Below are positions 36,800 to 48,354 of a stretch of DNA of 64,000 nucleotides, in pieces. The notes below the pieces were generated by a model. That model saw only the letters and a list, made by a program, of their open reading frames with translations. It did not search any database and was not told where the DNA came from. Where the stretch lies: contig JH720302.1 in assembly GCA_000231825.2 (NCBI GenBank), forward strand, positions 767,258 through 831,257, read 5' to 3'. Origin of the DNA: Tetrahymena elliotti 4EA (lineage: Eukaryota > Ciliophora > Oligohymenophorea > Hymenostomatida > Tetrahymenidae). Position 1 is the first letter of the stretch; the number at the start of each line of letters is the position of its first letter. A program made the translations under genes and the position numbers.

Positions 36800-38087
36800 T
36801 TTAAAAATTAACAATTATTCTTATTTACTTAAACTATTACTTATTCTATTGAAAAAAAGATATATTTATAATTTTACTTAAAATTTCATTTCAAAAAATA
36901 GCTATTGTAAAAGCAATAATGAGATTCATTCACCTAAATGAGATTAATGGCTGCAAATATCTTACTTAATATTAATAATACTATGATATTTTAATAAAAC
37001 TTTTTGATTCATATACCTTATCATTTATTTTGGTTTAATTCAAAATCATACTCCATAGTAATATTATTAACAGCATATTTAGTAGAATCTGATAAATTAA
37101 GATTTTAGTAAATAACCATCCAAAATAATAAATCCAATCTATTTAAATTTTTATAATTTTAAAACCAAACATTTTAAATCTATTAATTTGTAAAAATAAA
37201 AATATTTCTAGCTTTTAATCTTTAGAAGTGAGTAAATTTAATTTTTATTAAAGATATTTAATCATACTTTTAAAAGTTATGAATAACAATAGAATTTTAA
37301 TATTATTAAGTCTTTTATTTATCTTAATCTAATCAAATAAATTGTTGATTTATTCATATTTTAAACTTTTTTATTTCATAAAACTATTAAAAAAATTAAT
37401 TTACTTCAATTATTTTAATAAAATTTAAAAAATGTTTATTCAAAACAGATTATTTTTTAATTATTTTGATAAACAAGATTTATGTTTAAAAAAACTATTT
37501 ATCAGATTTTTTCTAAGTCAACACAGAAACAAATAAATTTTTTATTTATTCACAAAGTGATCTTGAAATTCATAATAATTTTAACTAATTTTGTAAAAAA
37601 TATGAAAAAATATTGTATGCCAAATAACTTCTAGAGTTTTATTCATTTTCCTTCTTGAATTTTTGATTGGTATGAATGAATAAGTTTTTCAAATTTATTT
37701 TATTATTTCCAAAACATTTATTGATAATTGTACTTTTTTGTGTTGATAGGCTGTATTCTAAAACAATGCTTTAATAAAAAGCTATTTTATTAACACAAAA
37801 AATAGAAAATTAAAGTTAAAATGATAAAATATTTATTTATGATGCATTTAAATTCTTAAAAAAATCTAAATTTATTATCAGTAAGTATTTATGGTAATAT
37901 GAAAATAAAGTCAAATATTTTTAATCCCTAATCACTGATGTATAATTAAAAAGTAATCTGGATATTACTAAAATATTAGTATTATCTTGTTTATGAAATG
38001 TATAGAGCAAAATAATCAAATAATTGACTAATAAATAAGTAAATTTCTATTTAATTAGCGTATTTTATACAAAATAAATAGTTGATA
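36800..38087. other. Strand-switch region (divergent promoters)
   Basis: Separates the - strand block from the + strand block, so it should hold promoters in both directions. AT-rich. No motif recognised and no gene seen. Confidence 0.5.
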
Positions 38088-40537
38088 ATGAAAAATAATA
38101 ATAAGGATTAGATTTAGGAAGCCCTAATAAATGGGTCAGATACAAATTCATATATAAACTCTGAAGATGACAATAATAATAACCTTCAATTTACCAGCAG
38201 TAATATACATAAGCATAAATCAAAAGGTTCTGCCTTATAGAAAGTGTCATTTGATGAAGCATTAAAGTAAGTTGGAGCTGAAAATTGGTATTAAATCAGA
38301 GCCTTTATATATTTTAGCTTATAATGGTTTTTCGCTGCATGGATTCTTTTAGGAAGTTAATTCATTTTATTTCCAGCTGAATTTGATAGTAAATTTTGTG
38401 GTGACTTGTCAGATGATGATTGCAAAGAAAAAGTTTGCTAATAAGATGATCCTTTATCGTATATGACTAATAAAGATACATCTATGATTGGAACTTTTAA
38501 TCTTGTTTGCGATGATACAAAAGTTAGTATTATTGAGAGTGTTCCTTATTTAGGTTCTTTATTAGGATTCTTTTTATTTTCATGGATAGCAGACAACAAA
38601 GGTAGAAGAATAGCTCTTGGAATTTCTTGGCTTTTAGCTTCTATTGGGGCACTTTTACTGGCATTAAGTTGGGATTATTATTCTGCCACTGTTGGTTTTT
38701 TTATTGCTGGTTTTGGTGTTAATCCTGCAATTACAGTTCAACTTTCTCTATTGAGTGAACATTCAAGTATTTACATAAATTTATTTTGAACTTTTTAACG
38801 CGGCATAGTCTATCTTCAGAAACAGCTGTTAAATTTAATATGATATTATGAAAGAAAAAGGAATCTTAATAAAATTCTCATAAATTTCTTATTTAATTTG
38901 ATAGAATTAATTAGACAAATTGATTCCTACTTTCAATAATATTGTCATATTTTTAATCAAGCCTAATTAAAAAATTCTTACTTACATATGGCAAGAAGTT
39001 GATTTAAAACTTTGATTTTTTTAGAGTTAAATTTGTTTTGGTTTAATTGGGTGATAGTTAAGCAAGCAGTAGAACAATCAATTTTAGTACCCATTATTAT
39101 GAATTTAGCTATTCTTTAATTTTATTTTTGAATTAAGTTCAAACCTAAATAATTTCATTTTCTTTACAAAAAAAAGTTGGTAAAATAAGGGAATATACAA
39201 CTATTGGAGTCTAAGTATTTTATGGTATTGGTGAATGTGTTATGGTTGGCATAGCCTATGCTGTACCAAATTGGAGACATTTGACTCTCTATTTTTTGGC
39301 TATACCTATGGTGCTTATAAATGTTGGTATACTTTTAGTTTATGAATCCCCAAAGTAATTAATTCTATCACAATTAAATTTAAATCTTAATTATTATTAA
39401 TGTATTAGGTTCGTTTATGAAAGGAATACTTTTGATGCTTTTGAAATTTTAAATAAAATTGCTATAGTTAATAAAAAAGAACCATTAAAGGTAAATACTT
39501 TAATGAGCATCATTAAAGAAAAATCTGATAACTCATACTCAGTAGTTCATCTCTTTAAGTATTCATCCTTACGCTTAAAAACTATTTTTTCATGCTTAAT
39601 TTTCTTCTCAATTTAAGCTGTGTATTATGGAGTAACTTTTGCTATGAGCAAAATTGGTTTAGATCTTTATAAAAATACAATAATTATTTCCTCTGCAGAA
39701 ACATTAGCCTACTTAACAACAGGTAAAATTTACAAAAATAGTGATAAATATTTATTTACAATTGATTTTATTAATAGACCACTTTATCCCAAAGATTCAA
39801 AGAAAATGGACTACGTTAATTGGTCTAATTATCTGCTGTGCTCTTTCCCTTTGCTATCAATTCTTAAAAACACCTAATGATTGTGACATGTGCACTATGG
39901 TCATTATCTAAATTATTTTTGCTGCAGTAAAAAATATTCTTTTTATTTTTTAAATTTATCAAGAACCATTAAATAATGTCAAAATACTTAAAATTTTTTA
40001 TTTCAAATCAAAACTTGAATAAAACCTAAAAAAATATTGGTATCCATAAGTAGTATGAATTAGATATAATTTAGCTTTTATTTGAGCAAGATATTGTAAA
40101 ACTTAATTGAAATTATAACTAACAAAATAATTTAGAGTTTCCTCATATAATTCATGAAAATTATAACATTAAATTTGAAAACTTTAAAACTTGCAATTTC
40201 TAAAATAATTTTAAATTATTTTTACTAGATAATCAGATTCTCTATTTGCTTTGTATGGACTGTTGTTTATATGTATATGACTGAATTGTTCCCTACTGTG
40301 GTTAAAAGTTTGGCTTTAGGAATTATCTCTGCTTCTGGTACTATTGGAAGTACTGCTGCTCCATATATTGGTAATATTTCAACTCAAATTGGAGTAAGTC
40401 CTATGATATCGCTTGGAGTTTTAGGTCTTATTGGTGTGGCTTCTACTATTCCATTAAAGGAGACACTTGGAAAACCATTATTAAATTAGATAGAAGAACT
40501 TTAATAAGATGAAGATCAAATCATATTAAACTAGTGA
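38088..40537 (+). CDS. SLC22-like major-facilitator transporter (organic cation/solute type)
   Basis: Predicted 12-TM major facilitator of 542 residues. Five exons (38088-38766, 39177-39354, 39409-39722, 39778-39926, 40229-40537) join in frame to TGA at 40535-40537. Family marks: a first TM (YFSLQWFFAAWILLG) followed by a long Cys-containing extracellular loop; the MFS signature SWIADNKGRRIAL after TM2; EHS/IGKIREYTTIGVQVFYG across the first splice; ESPKFVYER after TM6 (ESPRW in animals); and VVYMYMTELFPTVVKSLALG before the last helices. Each is where SLC22 proteins have it. The N-terminal 80 residues are hydrophilic and Asn-rich. The substrate cannot be told from sequence. The first intron, 410 nt, is long for this window. 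Confidence 0.88.
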
Positions 40538-41012
40538 AATAAATCTACTACTCTTTCCTAAAATAATATTTAAATAATATAACTCTTTATTATTCTTTTT
40601 GTTTTTTTCATTTTAATTCTTTTGTCTTCGTATTCTGATATTTATTTCTTCAGGATCTTTATTTATTGTATTTATGAATCAATCTTCTGTCCATGATTGA
40701 ATTAACTTTAGTATACAAGACATTTTACTATTTTACAAACTTAAAATTAAAAAAAAATGTAATTTTTTAATATGTTGATTCAAATTTTTATTTTTTAAAT
40801 AAAAATCTAAGAAGAAGTTGAGATGAATACTTTACTAATTTGGATAATTCTAGTAATTAGATAGATAGATGATGCAGATAACCAAAATGAGAAGTATTTA
40901 GATAGATATTTTAAAATAAGTTTATTTAATTGCTTTACATTAATCTCAGGGTAAAAAAGTGTTTGATTATTAAAATAAAATACAAATTAATAGTAATTTA
41001 CTAATTTTAAAG
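40538..41012. other. Intergenic spacer
   Basis: AT-rich with no gene. It contains the 5' flank of the next gene. Confidence 0.5.
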
Positions 41013-44000
41013 ATGTAAAAGTTTAAATATATTGAGCTAGGTGATACCTAGTCATAGTCAAGTTAAGGTGAAGATTTATTTACCAAAAGATCAGATGAGA
41101 TGAAAGATTATCTAAAATAGAATGATCTTATTGACCATTCTAAGTTAATTTTTTAGGATGTTAATAGATAATTATTTGAAGTAGAATTAAAGAAAGATGA
41201 AGAAGAAAATTTCACAAAGAGATTGATTTATGTAAGATATCTTGAATAGGTTACAAACTTTAGTGAATTATTAGCAAGCAGATCAATTAAATTGTAATCA
41301 ATATCTTCAAAATATATTTCTAAGTACATCAAATATGACATTGTTGACGACAATAATTTACCATTAATAGTTCAACATATTGAATCTGATAAATAGAGAT
41401 AGCAATTTTTAGAAATTTTCAAAGGATCAATCCCTATTGACAAGATCTTGAAGATTTTAAAAAGGCTAGTTAAGATTGTTACTTATCTTCATTAATAGGG
41501 TATTTCCCAACTTGATTTCAATGAGAGAAATTTTGAATTAGATACATAAAGTAACAAGCCTATCTTAATTGGCATACCCTTATGTGCAAAAGCAAATATC
41601 TCCGAAATGGAAGCCTGCTAATAGGATTTTCAAGATTTAGGTGAGCTTATGATAAAAATTGTAATTAGCTCAAATGTGACTTATGCAAATGATCTAAGCT
41701 TTGAGTAAATGAGATTAAAAGCTTGTGTCTTGTAAATTTGTTAAGAATTTTTTCAATGCCGTAAAGTTAAGAATGGAGTCCATGAATTAGCTGTTAAACA
41801 GATGAGCAGATTAACACGCATCAAGTAAATTTGTAAAAGCATATCACAAAGTGTTGAATAAATTAGTGTTGATTCTTTTATTCCTCAGAAAAAAACTCAA
41901 GCTGAATTTCATAAGCAAATAGAAGCCTTAGAAATAGATATTTTAGGATCTATCCCTGAACAATACAAAGAGAACTAATCGTTTGAGATTAAATCTTGTA
42001 AAGACAGATGGTAAAACAAAATAATTTGTTTTGTATCAAGCTTATTTTTCATTCTTTTGATTTTGGCTTTTTGGAAATCAAGCTAGGCCCCCCTTGATTG
42101 TGTTAGAAAAGATGAATTATTATACTGCAAAGTTAATTTAGAGAAAGAAGGTTATTTATTTTAAAATATTCATATAGATAGTTCAGTTAAAAATCTCACC
42201 ATTGATTTTTCACAAAGTTTTGTTAAAGCTGATAGAGTAATCAATTTGCTTGATAAAATCTAAATAGTTTCTTTGTAGTATTTCATGCTAGACATACAAA
42301 ATAATGATATAAGTTATGAAGGTCTTCAAAGTTTATTCTAGTATTTTCTAAATATGAATGGAGTATTTGAAATTAAATTAAATTTAGTAAATACAACAGT
42401 TGACAATAAATACTTTAAGATATATTAAAACAATACTAAAGAAGCATACCAATATATGAATGATATTGCAAAAGAATATGTGAAAATAAAAAGTATAATG
42501 CCTTATTTTTATTTAAATTGTAATTTTTCATCATATTTCAATGCAGTTCAATACATCTAAAATTCTGAAAATACAGAAATGATTGGAAACTACCTCTATT
42601 TAAGAAATCTTGAATTATAAGATGATGAATTTTATTATATTTTTGAGGAAATTTATAAAAAAAGAAATTAGTCTTCTTATGTTGATATTAATTTACATGA
42701 AAACCATATTAATGGATCTTCACTTGTCAAAGTAATGAAGAATTTTATCAACAAAAATCGAAACATAACTGATTTGTTTTTGAAATTCAGTTTCAATCCA
42801 ATAAAAATAGAGCACTATTAATAATTAATTTTTTTTATTTCAGAAAATAGCAATTTGATTTTTGTAGAAATTGAGCTTGATTTGAGCTCTTTTACTAATA
42901 AAACTGAATTTTTAAATTTAACCTTCTTGAAGAAAAAAGAGACTAATAAGCTATATTAATTTAATGTGAAGATAGTTTAATCTAATATTTAGAATTTGCT
43001 TGAAATTTCTAAATATTTAATGTATAGTAATATACTTTTTGGTATTACAGCTAGATTTAATAGCTTTGATGAACTTAATTAATTTTAAATTGATTTCCCT
43101 CTGAATTAAGAATACTGTTAATCTGAAATCCCACAAAGAGCTATTAATTCTAATCTTTTGATAGACAAAATGGAAATATCTACTTATTTAGGCACGTATA
43201 ATTAAATAGAGGCTAATGCCAAATACAACATATGCAAAGAGTAAAAATATATTGAAAACTCTTTAAAAACCTCTTTAATGGTGAATATTGATGACTTGTA
43301 TTTAGAAAAGAGTATAAACATCTAGAATAATAATTAACAAAATAAAAAATTCCTTATTAAGGCTATTAATTAAGAATTTATTTCAACATTTTAGGACGAT
43401 ATAATCATTAATTTCATTCAACCAAAATATTAATATTCATACTAATTTAAATAACTTATCTTAAAAAGCTATTATGTATCTGATTTCGTTGCTGAAAACA
43501 TTGTAGAGCTTATCAAAAATAATAAAAATTTGAGTGAAATTAACTTAGGTGCAGAGTTTAGCATAATTTCTACTAATGCTGCTAAATAGCTTTTATCTAT
43601 TCATCACTCGTAACCTAATATATAATAAATTTAATTCAATTTAAATTAAAATAATTTATAAAATAAAAATGAATATTAATAAACAATAAATTAAACAGAA
43701 ATTATGAATTTAGTTGCTGAGAGTATTGATAAATCTTCCAATTTAAAGGAATTATTTATTTCAGATCAAAAATGCAATATAACTGATTTTAACCCTATTT
43801 TATAAGCTTTTAATAATTCTAATTAATTATACAATCTTACAATTGAATTTGATACATAATACACAACTGAGTAAGATATTAGAAGCTTTTATTACAAAGC
43901 AAGAAGTTTCAAAGATGAAGGAAAAAATCTTTAAATTCCTAGATTAATATCTTCATAATCTGGAACCTAGTTATATTCTATTTAAACTTTTTATAAATAA

Positions 44001-45743
44001 ATCTTATTTTAAATGAGATAAAATGAAAATGAATTACAGCTATTTCTTGTAGATGATCTGAGTCAATAAATGATGAATGATTTAACATCAGAAATTAAGA
44101 ATTTCAGAGTAAATTAATTCATTTTAAGTGTTCAAAATTAAATGAACAGCCAAGATATCTTTAACATTTGCAAAGAATTTGCAGAAAATTAAAATTTAAA
44201 GCATTTTTTCTTCTATGCTAAAGAACTAAAAAGTAGTGTAGTCAACACTTTAATGTAAATCCTATCAAAAAGCAAAACATTTACTTTCCTATCTATAAAA
44301 GTTGAAACAACAATTTAAGAAATTGATAAACAAATATTTTTAGAAAAATCTATGATTAAAATTATCAATGAAATGAATAGCTTGTAAACAGTCATTTTTT
44401 AATGCAAAAATTGTCTTGAAAACGAAAAAAGTTTCTAAAATGTTATGGAGGCGGCCTATTAATCATAGAATTTGCAAAAGTTTAGCCTTTATGATGGCAA
44501 ATTAATCATAAGTGAAAAAACTTACAAAAGATTTGCATTAATAGAAGAATTAACAGAAAAAAATAGATTTTATCATTTTAGCGAAGATACATAAAATGAA
44601 TAGCTTTTCAAAGATTTTTTGCAATCTTTTAAAAATATTGATAAAGAATTCCTATCATTATAATATTCAAATTCAGAAATGGATGGAATCTTGTAATTAT
44701 ATTTAAATAATTACATACAAAAATATTAATCCAAGCTAAAAAACGTAAGCTTAGAATTTACTAATGATAATTTAACTGATAATAATCTCAAAATTCTATC
44801 AAAAGCAATCTAAAATTTAAAATATTTGCAAGAATCAAAAATTAACTTTTAGGATAATAAGATAAGTGACTAAGGCTGCAATGACTTTGTTAATAGCTTA
44901 ATAGCTTCTTAGGATCATATTAAAATATTTAATTTTAATATTAAAGAAAATAATCTTGTAGAATTTAGGTGTTTTAACTCTATACTTATCTTAATTCAAA
45001 ATATGAATGAAATAGAAGAAATAAACTTAAGTCTCCCTAATATTGATCAGAGCTCCTTTTTTGAGCTTCTAAATAGTTTGCAAAGTAAAAAAAAATTGCA
45101 TTCAATAACAATTGATATAGACAATTTATTAATTCAGATGAATGAAGCAAAGCAAATAGGATCTAAATTTGGATAAATTTTACCAATAAAAAATTTAATT
45201 ATTAGAGGAGAATATGAAAAATTAATTTAATCCTATTTTAGTTTTGAAAAACTCAAGGAATCAAACAATGCAGAAATTAATTTAGATTTTTCTAACACCT
45301 TCCAATACTATGAATCAATGGAAGATATATTTAAATAATTAGATGAAGCTAATTTAAAACCTTATAAACTGAAGGTAAATTTTAGCTCAAACGATTTACA
45401 AGATGACTCTGTAAGTTTAATAAATTCTTATGTTAAAAAAAATGTAGAGCAAATCATTGAATTAAATATTGATTTAAGTAATAATCCTATATATGATGAA
45501 AGTTGTGAAGAATTATCAAAAACTATCCATAATCCAATAAATCTAATAAAATATACTCTTAATGTTGTTAGTACCAGCATAACTTTTTAATGCTTGGAAT
45601 CTATCCATTATTTAAAAACATATAGTACAAATCTAAATTATGTTACAATCAAACTAAGTAGTAAAGATTCAGAATATTAATAAAAGGCCGAGTAATTATT
45701 CTCTAATTAGACTGGTGTTTAATTGATATTCATTTCTAATTGA
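41013..45743 (+). CDS. Large pseudokinase-like / single-TM / LRR-like protein
   Basis: One uninterrupted frame of 1,576 residues, a length expected only if TAA/TAG are Gln. The N-terminal 300 residues look like a degenerate protein kinase: a hinge-like LPLIVQHIESDK, then LVKIVTYLHQQGISQLDFNE followed by RNF, which parallels the catalytic loop (LHxxGIxHRDLKxEN). Asp and Asn are kept, but His-Arg is replaced by Gln-Leu and Lys by Asn, and no DFG is visible (IGIPLCAKA stands there). Catalytic activity is therefore doubtful. One transmembrane helix at about residues 336-354 (IICFVSSLFFILLILAFW) follows. The rest is irregular LRR-like sequence, clearest near residues 1240-1290 (VSLEFTNDNLTDNNLKILSK, INFQDNKISDQGCNDF), resembling ribonuclease-inhibitor-type repeats. 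No signal peptide. Such kinase-like plus LRR proteins form large families in ciliates; the function is unknown. Confidence 0.75.
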
Positions 45744-48012
45744 ACAAAAACAAAAATAATTGTATTTCAATTTTAATGGATTTATGTAGCTATTTTATAT
45801 CATAATGCTAAATATATTAAGATAGTATTTACAAATGTACAATCATTTTAAAAAGTTTTTAATTTTTTAATTTATCAAATAATCTAAAAAATTATTTGTT
45901 AAATAATTTAGATAAACATTAAAATCTACTCAATACTCTTTATATATTTATTTTTCTCTACAAAAAGTAGTATAAATTTATAATTTTTTTCTCATAATTT
46001 AATTTAAGAAAATTAATAGATAAAAATCCACACATTAACACTCTAAAAATCTAATTTATTAAAAAACAAATTTTTATTTAATAACAATCATGAGAAATTT
46101 GTATTTTTTAGTTTACAAATTTAGTGATTGATTAAAAAGCTTTTTAATTTTAATTCAAAATAAAAACTCTCGAATTACTTTTTTTTGTGGAAATTATTGA
46201 TTGAAATCTCTTCAAATATTAAAAATGCCTCACTATCATTTCTAATTACATGAGGAAAATTATTGATAATTGAAATATTTTAAAAGTGGATTCCATACAA
46301 TTCTCTCGAATTACTCATTTACAAAAATAATTTAAAGATATTAAAAAAATGAAATAAAACAATACAGATTACAATCAATTTTCATAATTCAAAATAATAC
46401 ACAAAAAATTTTTGTTTGTTTAATAAAATATTTTATAGAAATTATATTTTTTCTCAATCAAAAAGCAATAACTTTAAATTGCTCTTAAACTTATAAATAT
46501 TTATTGGAGTACAAATTCTCTTTCTTATTCTTAATACTTTCGATAAACCAAAGTTCCAATTTCTAGTTAATCATAATTCATTTAAGTATACAGATTATTT
46601 TTATTTCAATATAAATTTGATATAATCTGTAAACAAGAATAAAATATTTAATGCTAGCCTCAATTACCACAAAAATTGCTTGAAGAAAATCTTTGAAATT
46701 TTATCTTATGTTTTCTTAATGTTATCATCCATTAAAAAAAAATACAGTAACAAATAATTATTTTTTACCTCATACCTCAGTTTCCTCTTTTCAGGTCTTA
46801 TCTGAGTAAAATATTTTTATACTTCTTAAAAATTTTGAATTTTTAATTTAATAATTTAAAAAGTCTACTTTAGTCTATCACTTATGAGGAGAAAATAAAG
46901 TGAATGAAATAACTTTTTTCACCAGGAAGATAATTTGAGGTATAAAATAAAAATCCTATTAAAAAAAAAAGAAAGGATGGAGGAGTATAATTTGTTTTTA
47001 ATTTGATAATGAATTTTTCTTTTGGATGTTTTTATTTTTTTATTCTAAAATAAATGCAAAATACAAACATAAAAAAAATAAAATAAATTTTTTTTTTTTT
47101 CCTAATAGATTGAATTGATATGCTTTAAAATGAAGTTTAGATCCACATAATATTTAAACATCATTTTTCAATGAAGATTCTTCTATTTTATTTAAAAAAT
47201 AATATGCAAAATAAGTATATTAATAAAATACTAACATTTTTTCCTCTCTCTAATTTAATTAAATATTAAAAATTTTTAAAGCTCAACCAAAAGAAATAAA
47301 TTATTATTTTTAATTTTATCTAATAGTGATTTTCTTGTTTAATTAATTTCGAGAAGATTTATTTTGATATTTATTTTAAAAAATATCACAAATGTATGGA
47401 AACTTGCATTCGATAAAAGTCGCTTTACTACTTTTCAGAATTCTTTAGGTCATTGTAATGACTCATTATTTATTAGTAAGCTGCATAATTAGAAAATTTA
47501 TCTAAATCTATGGAATAAATATCTATATATCTATTTATATATTTATTCCTTTTAAATTACATTTTTTTTCAAAAAAATTTGCTTTATTTTCTAACAAAAC
47601 TTCATAAAAAATATTCTTGGCATTAAACAATAATAAAACTCACACTTGAAATAATTTTGTTTATTTTACTTCCCTTTTATTAACTCTATTATAATTTATT
47701 TAATCTTCAATTAATAATTAATGGATTTTATTGAAAATAAAAGTAATGATTAGTCTGTAAGGTTAAATAATTCTTAATTATATTTCCAGTATTTTACATG
47801 TATGCTTGTGTCTTTAATTTGATAAATCTTGCTCATATTTTTTTCAAACTAGAATTTCAAAAATTAACTAAACAATTCATTAAACTAACCAAATTCGAAA
47901 ATATCTTTCTTTGATACCTTATAAATGGGTTGATAAATATTTTAGAAAAAATATAATAATAAAAAAAAAAAAAAAATATAAACAATAACTCAAATCAAAA
48001 TAAAAAATAAAA
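45744..48012. other. Long AT-rich intergenic region
   Basis: No gene recognised. A poly(A) run precedes the next gene (about 47960-47976). Confidence 0.5.
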
Positions 48013-48354
48013 ATGAAATTCATTGCCATCTGCTTATTATCTTTAATTGCTATAAGCTCAGTTTATGCTGATAATTAGGCTATTGCAGACTGTATCAGTA
48101 AGCTTACTATACCTTGCACTGGATCTTAAGCAAGTGTATAATGTGCTACTGATTTTGCAACTTACAATACTTGTCTCACTTCTAAAAGTTGCCTTACCAA
48201 AGTAGAAAACTTTTCAGACTATGCTGATTGCTTAAAAAGCTGTAAATCCAGCAATGCTGATGTTCAAAAGTACATTGACAGTATTATTGCATGTAACAGT
48301 ACCTTATTAAGCTTTGCTGCATTGATGATTGCTATTTTTGCTTTGTTTTTCTGA
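48013..48354 (+). CDS. Small cysteine-rich, probably GPI-anchored surface protein 1
   Basis: 113 residues, intronless. A signal peptide (MKFIAICLLSLIAISSVYA) is followed by a domain with eight cysteines: DCISKLTIPC, QCATDFATYNTC, SKSC, ADCLKSC, IIAC. The C-terminus is a hydrophobic tail (LLSFAALMIAIFALFF) with no charged residues after it, as in GPI-anchor signals. An Asn-Ser-Thr near the tail could be the attachment region (inference). It is paralogous to the gene at 51343-51672, with cysteine spacing almost identical. Small Cys-rich GPI proteins are common on ciliate surfaces; a role is not known. The start is fixed by the signal peptide. Confidence 0.82.
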
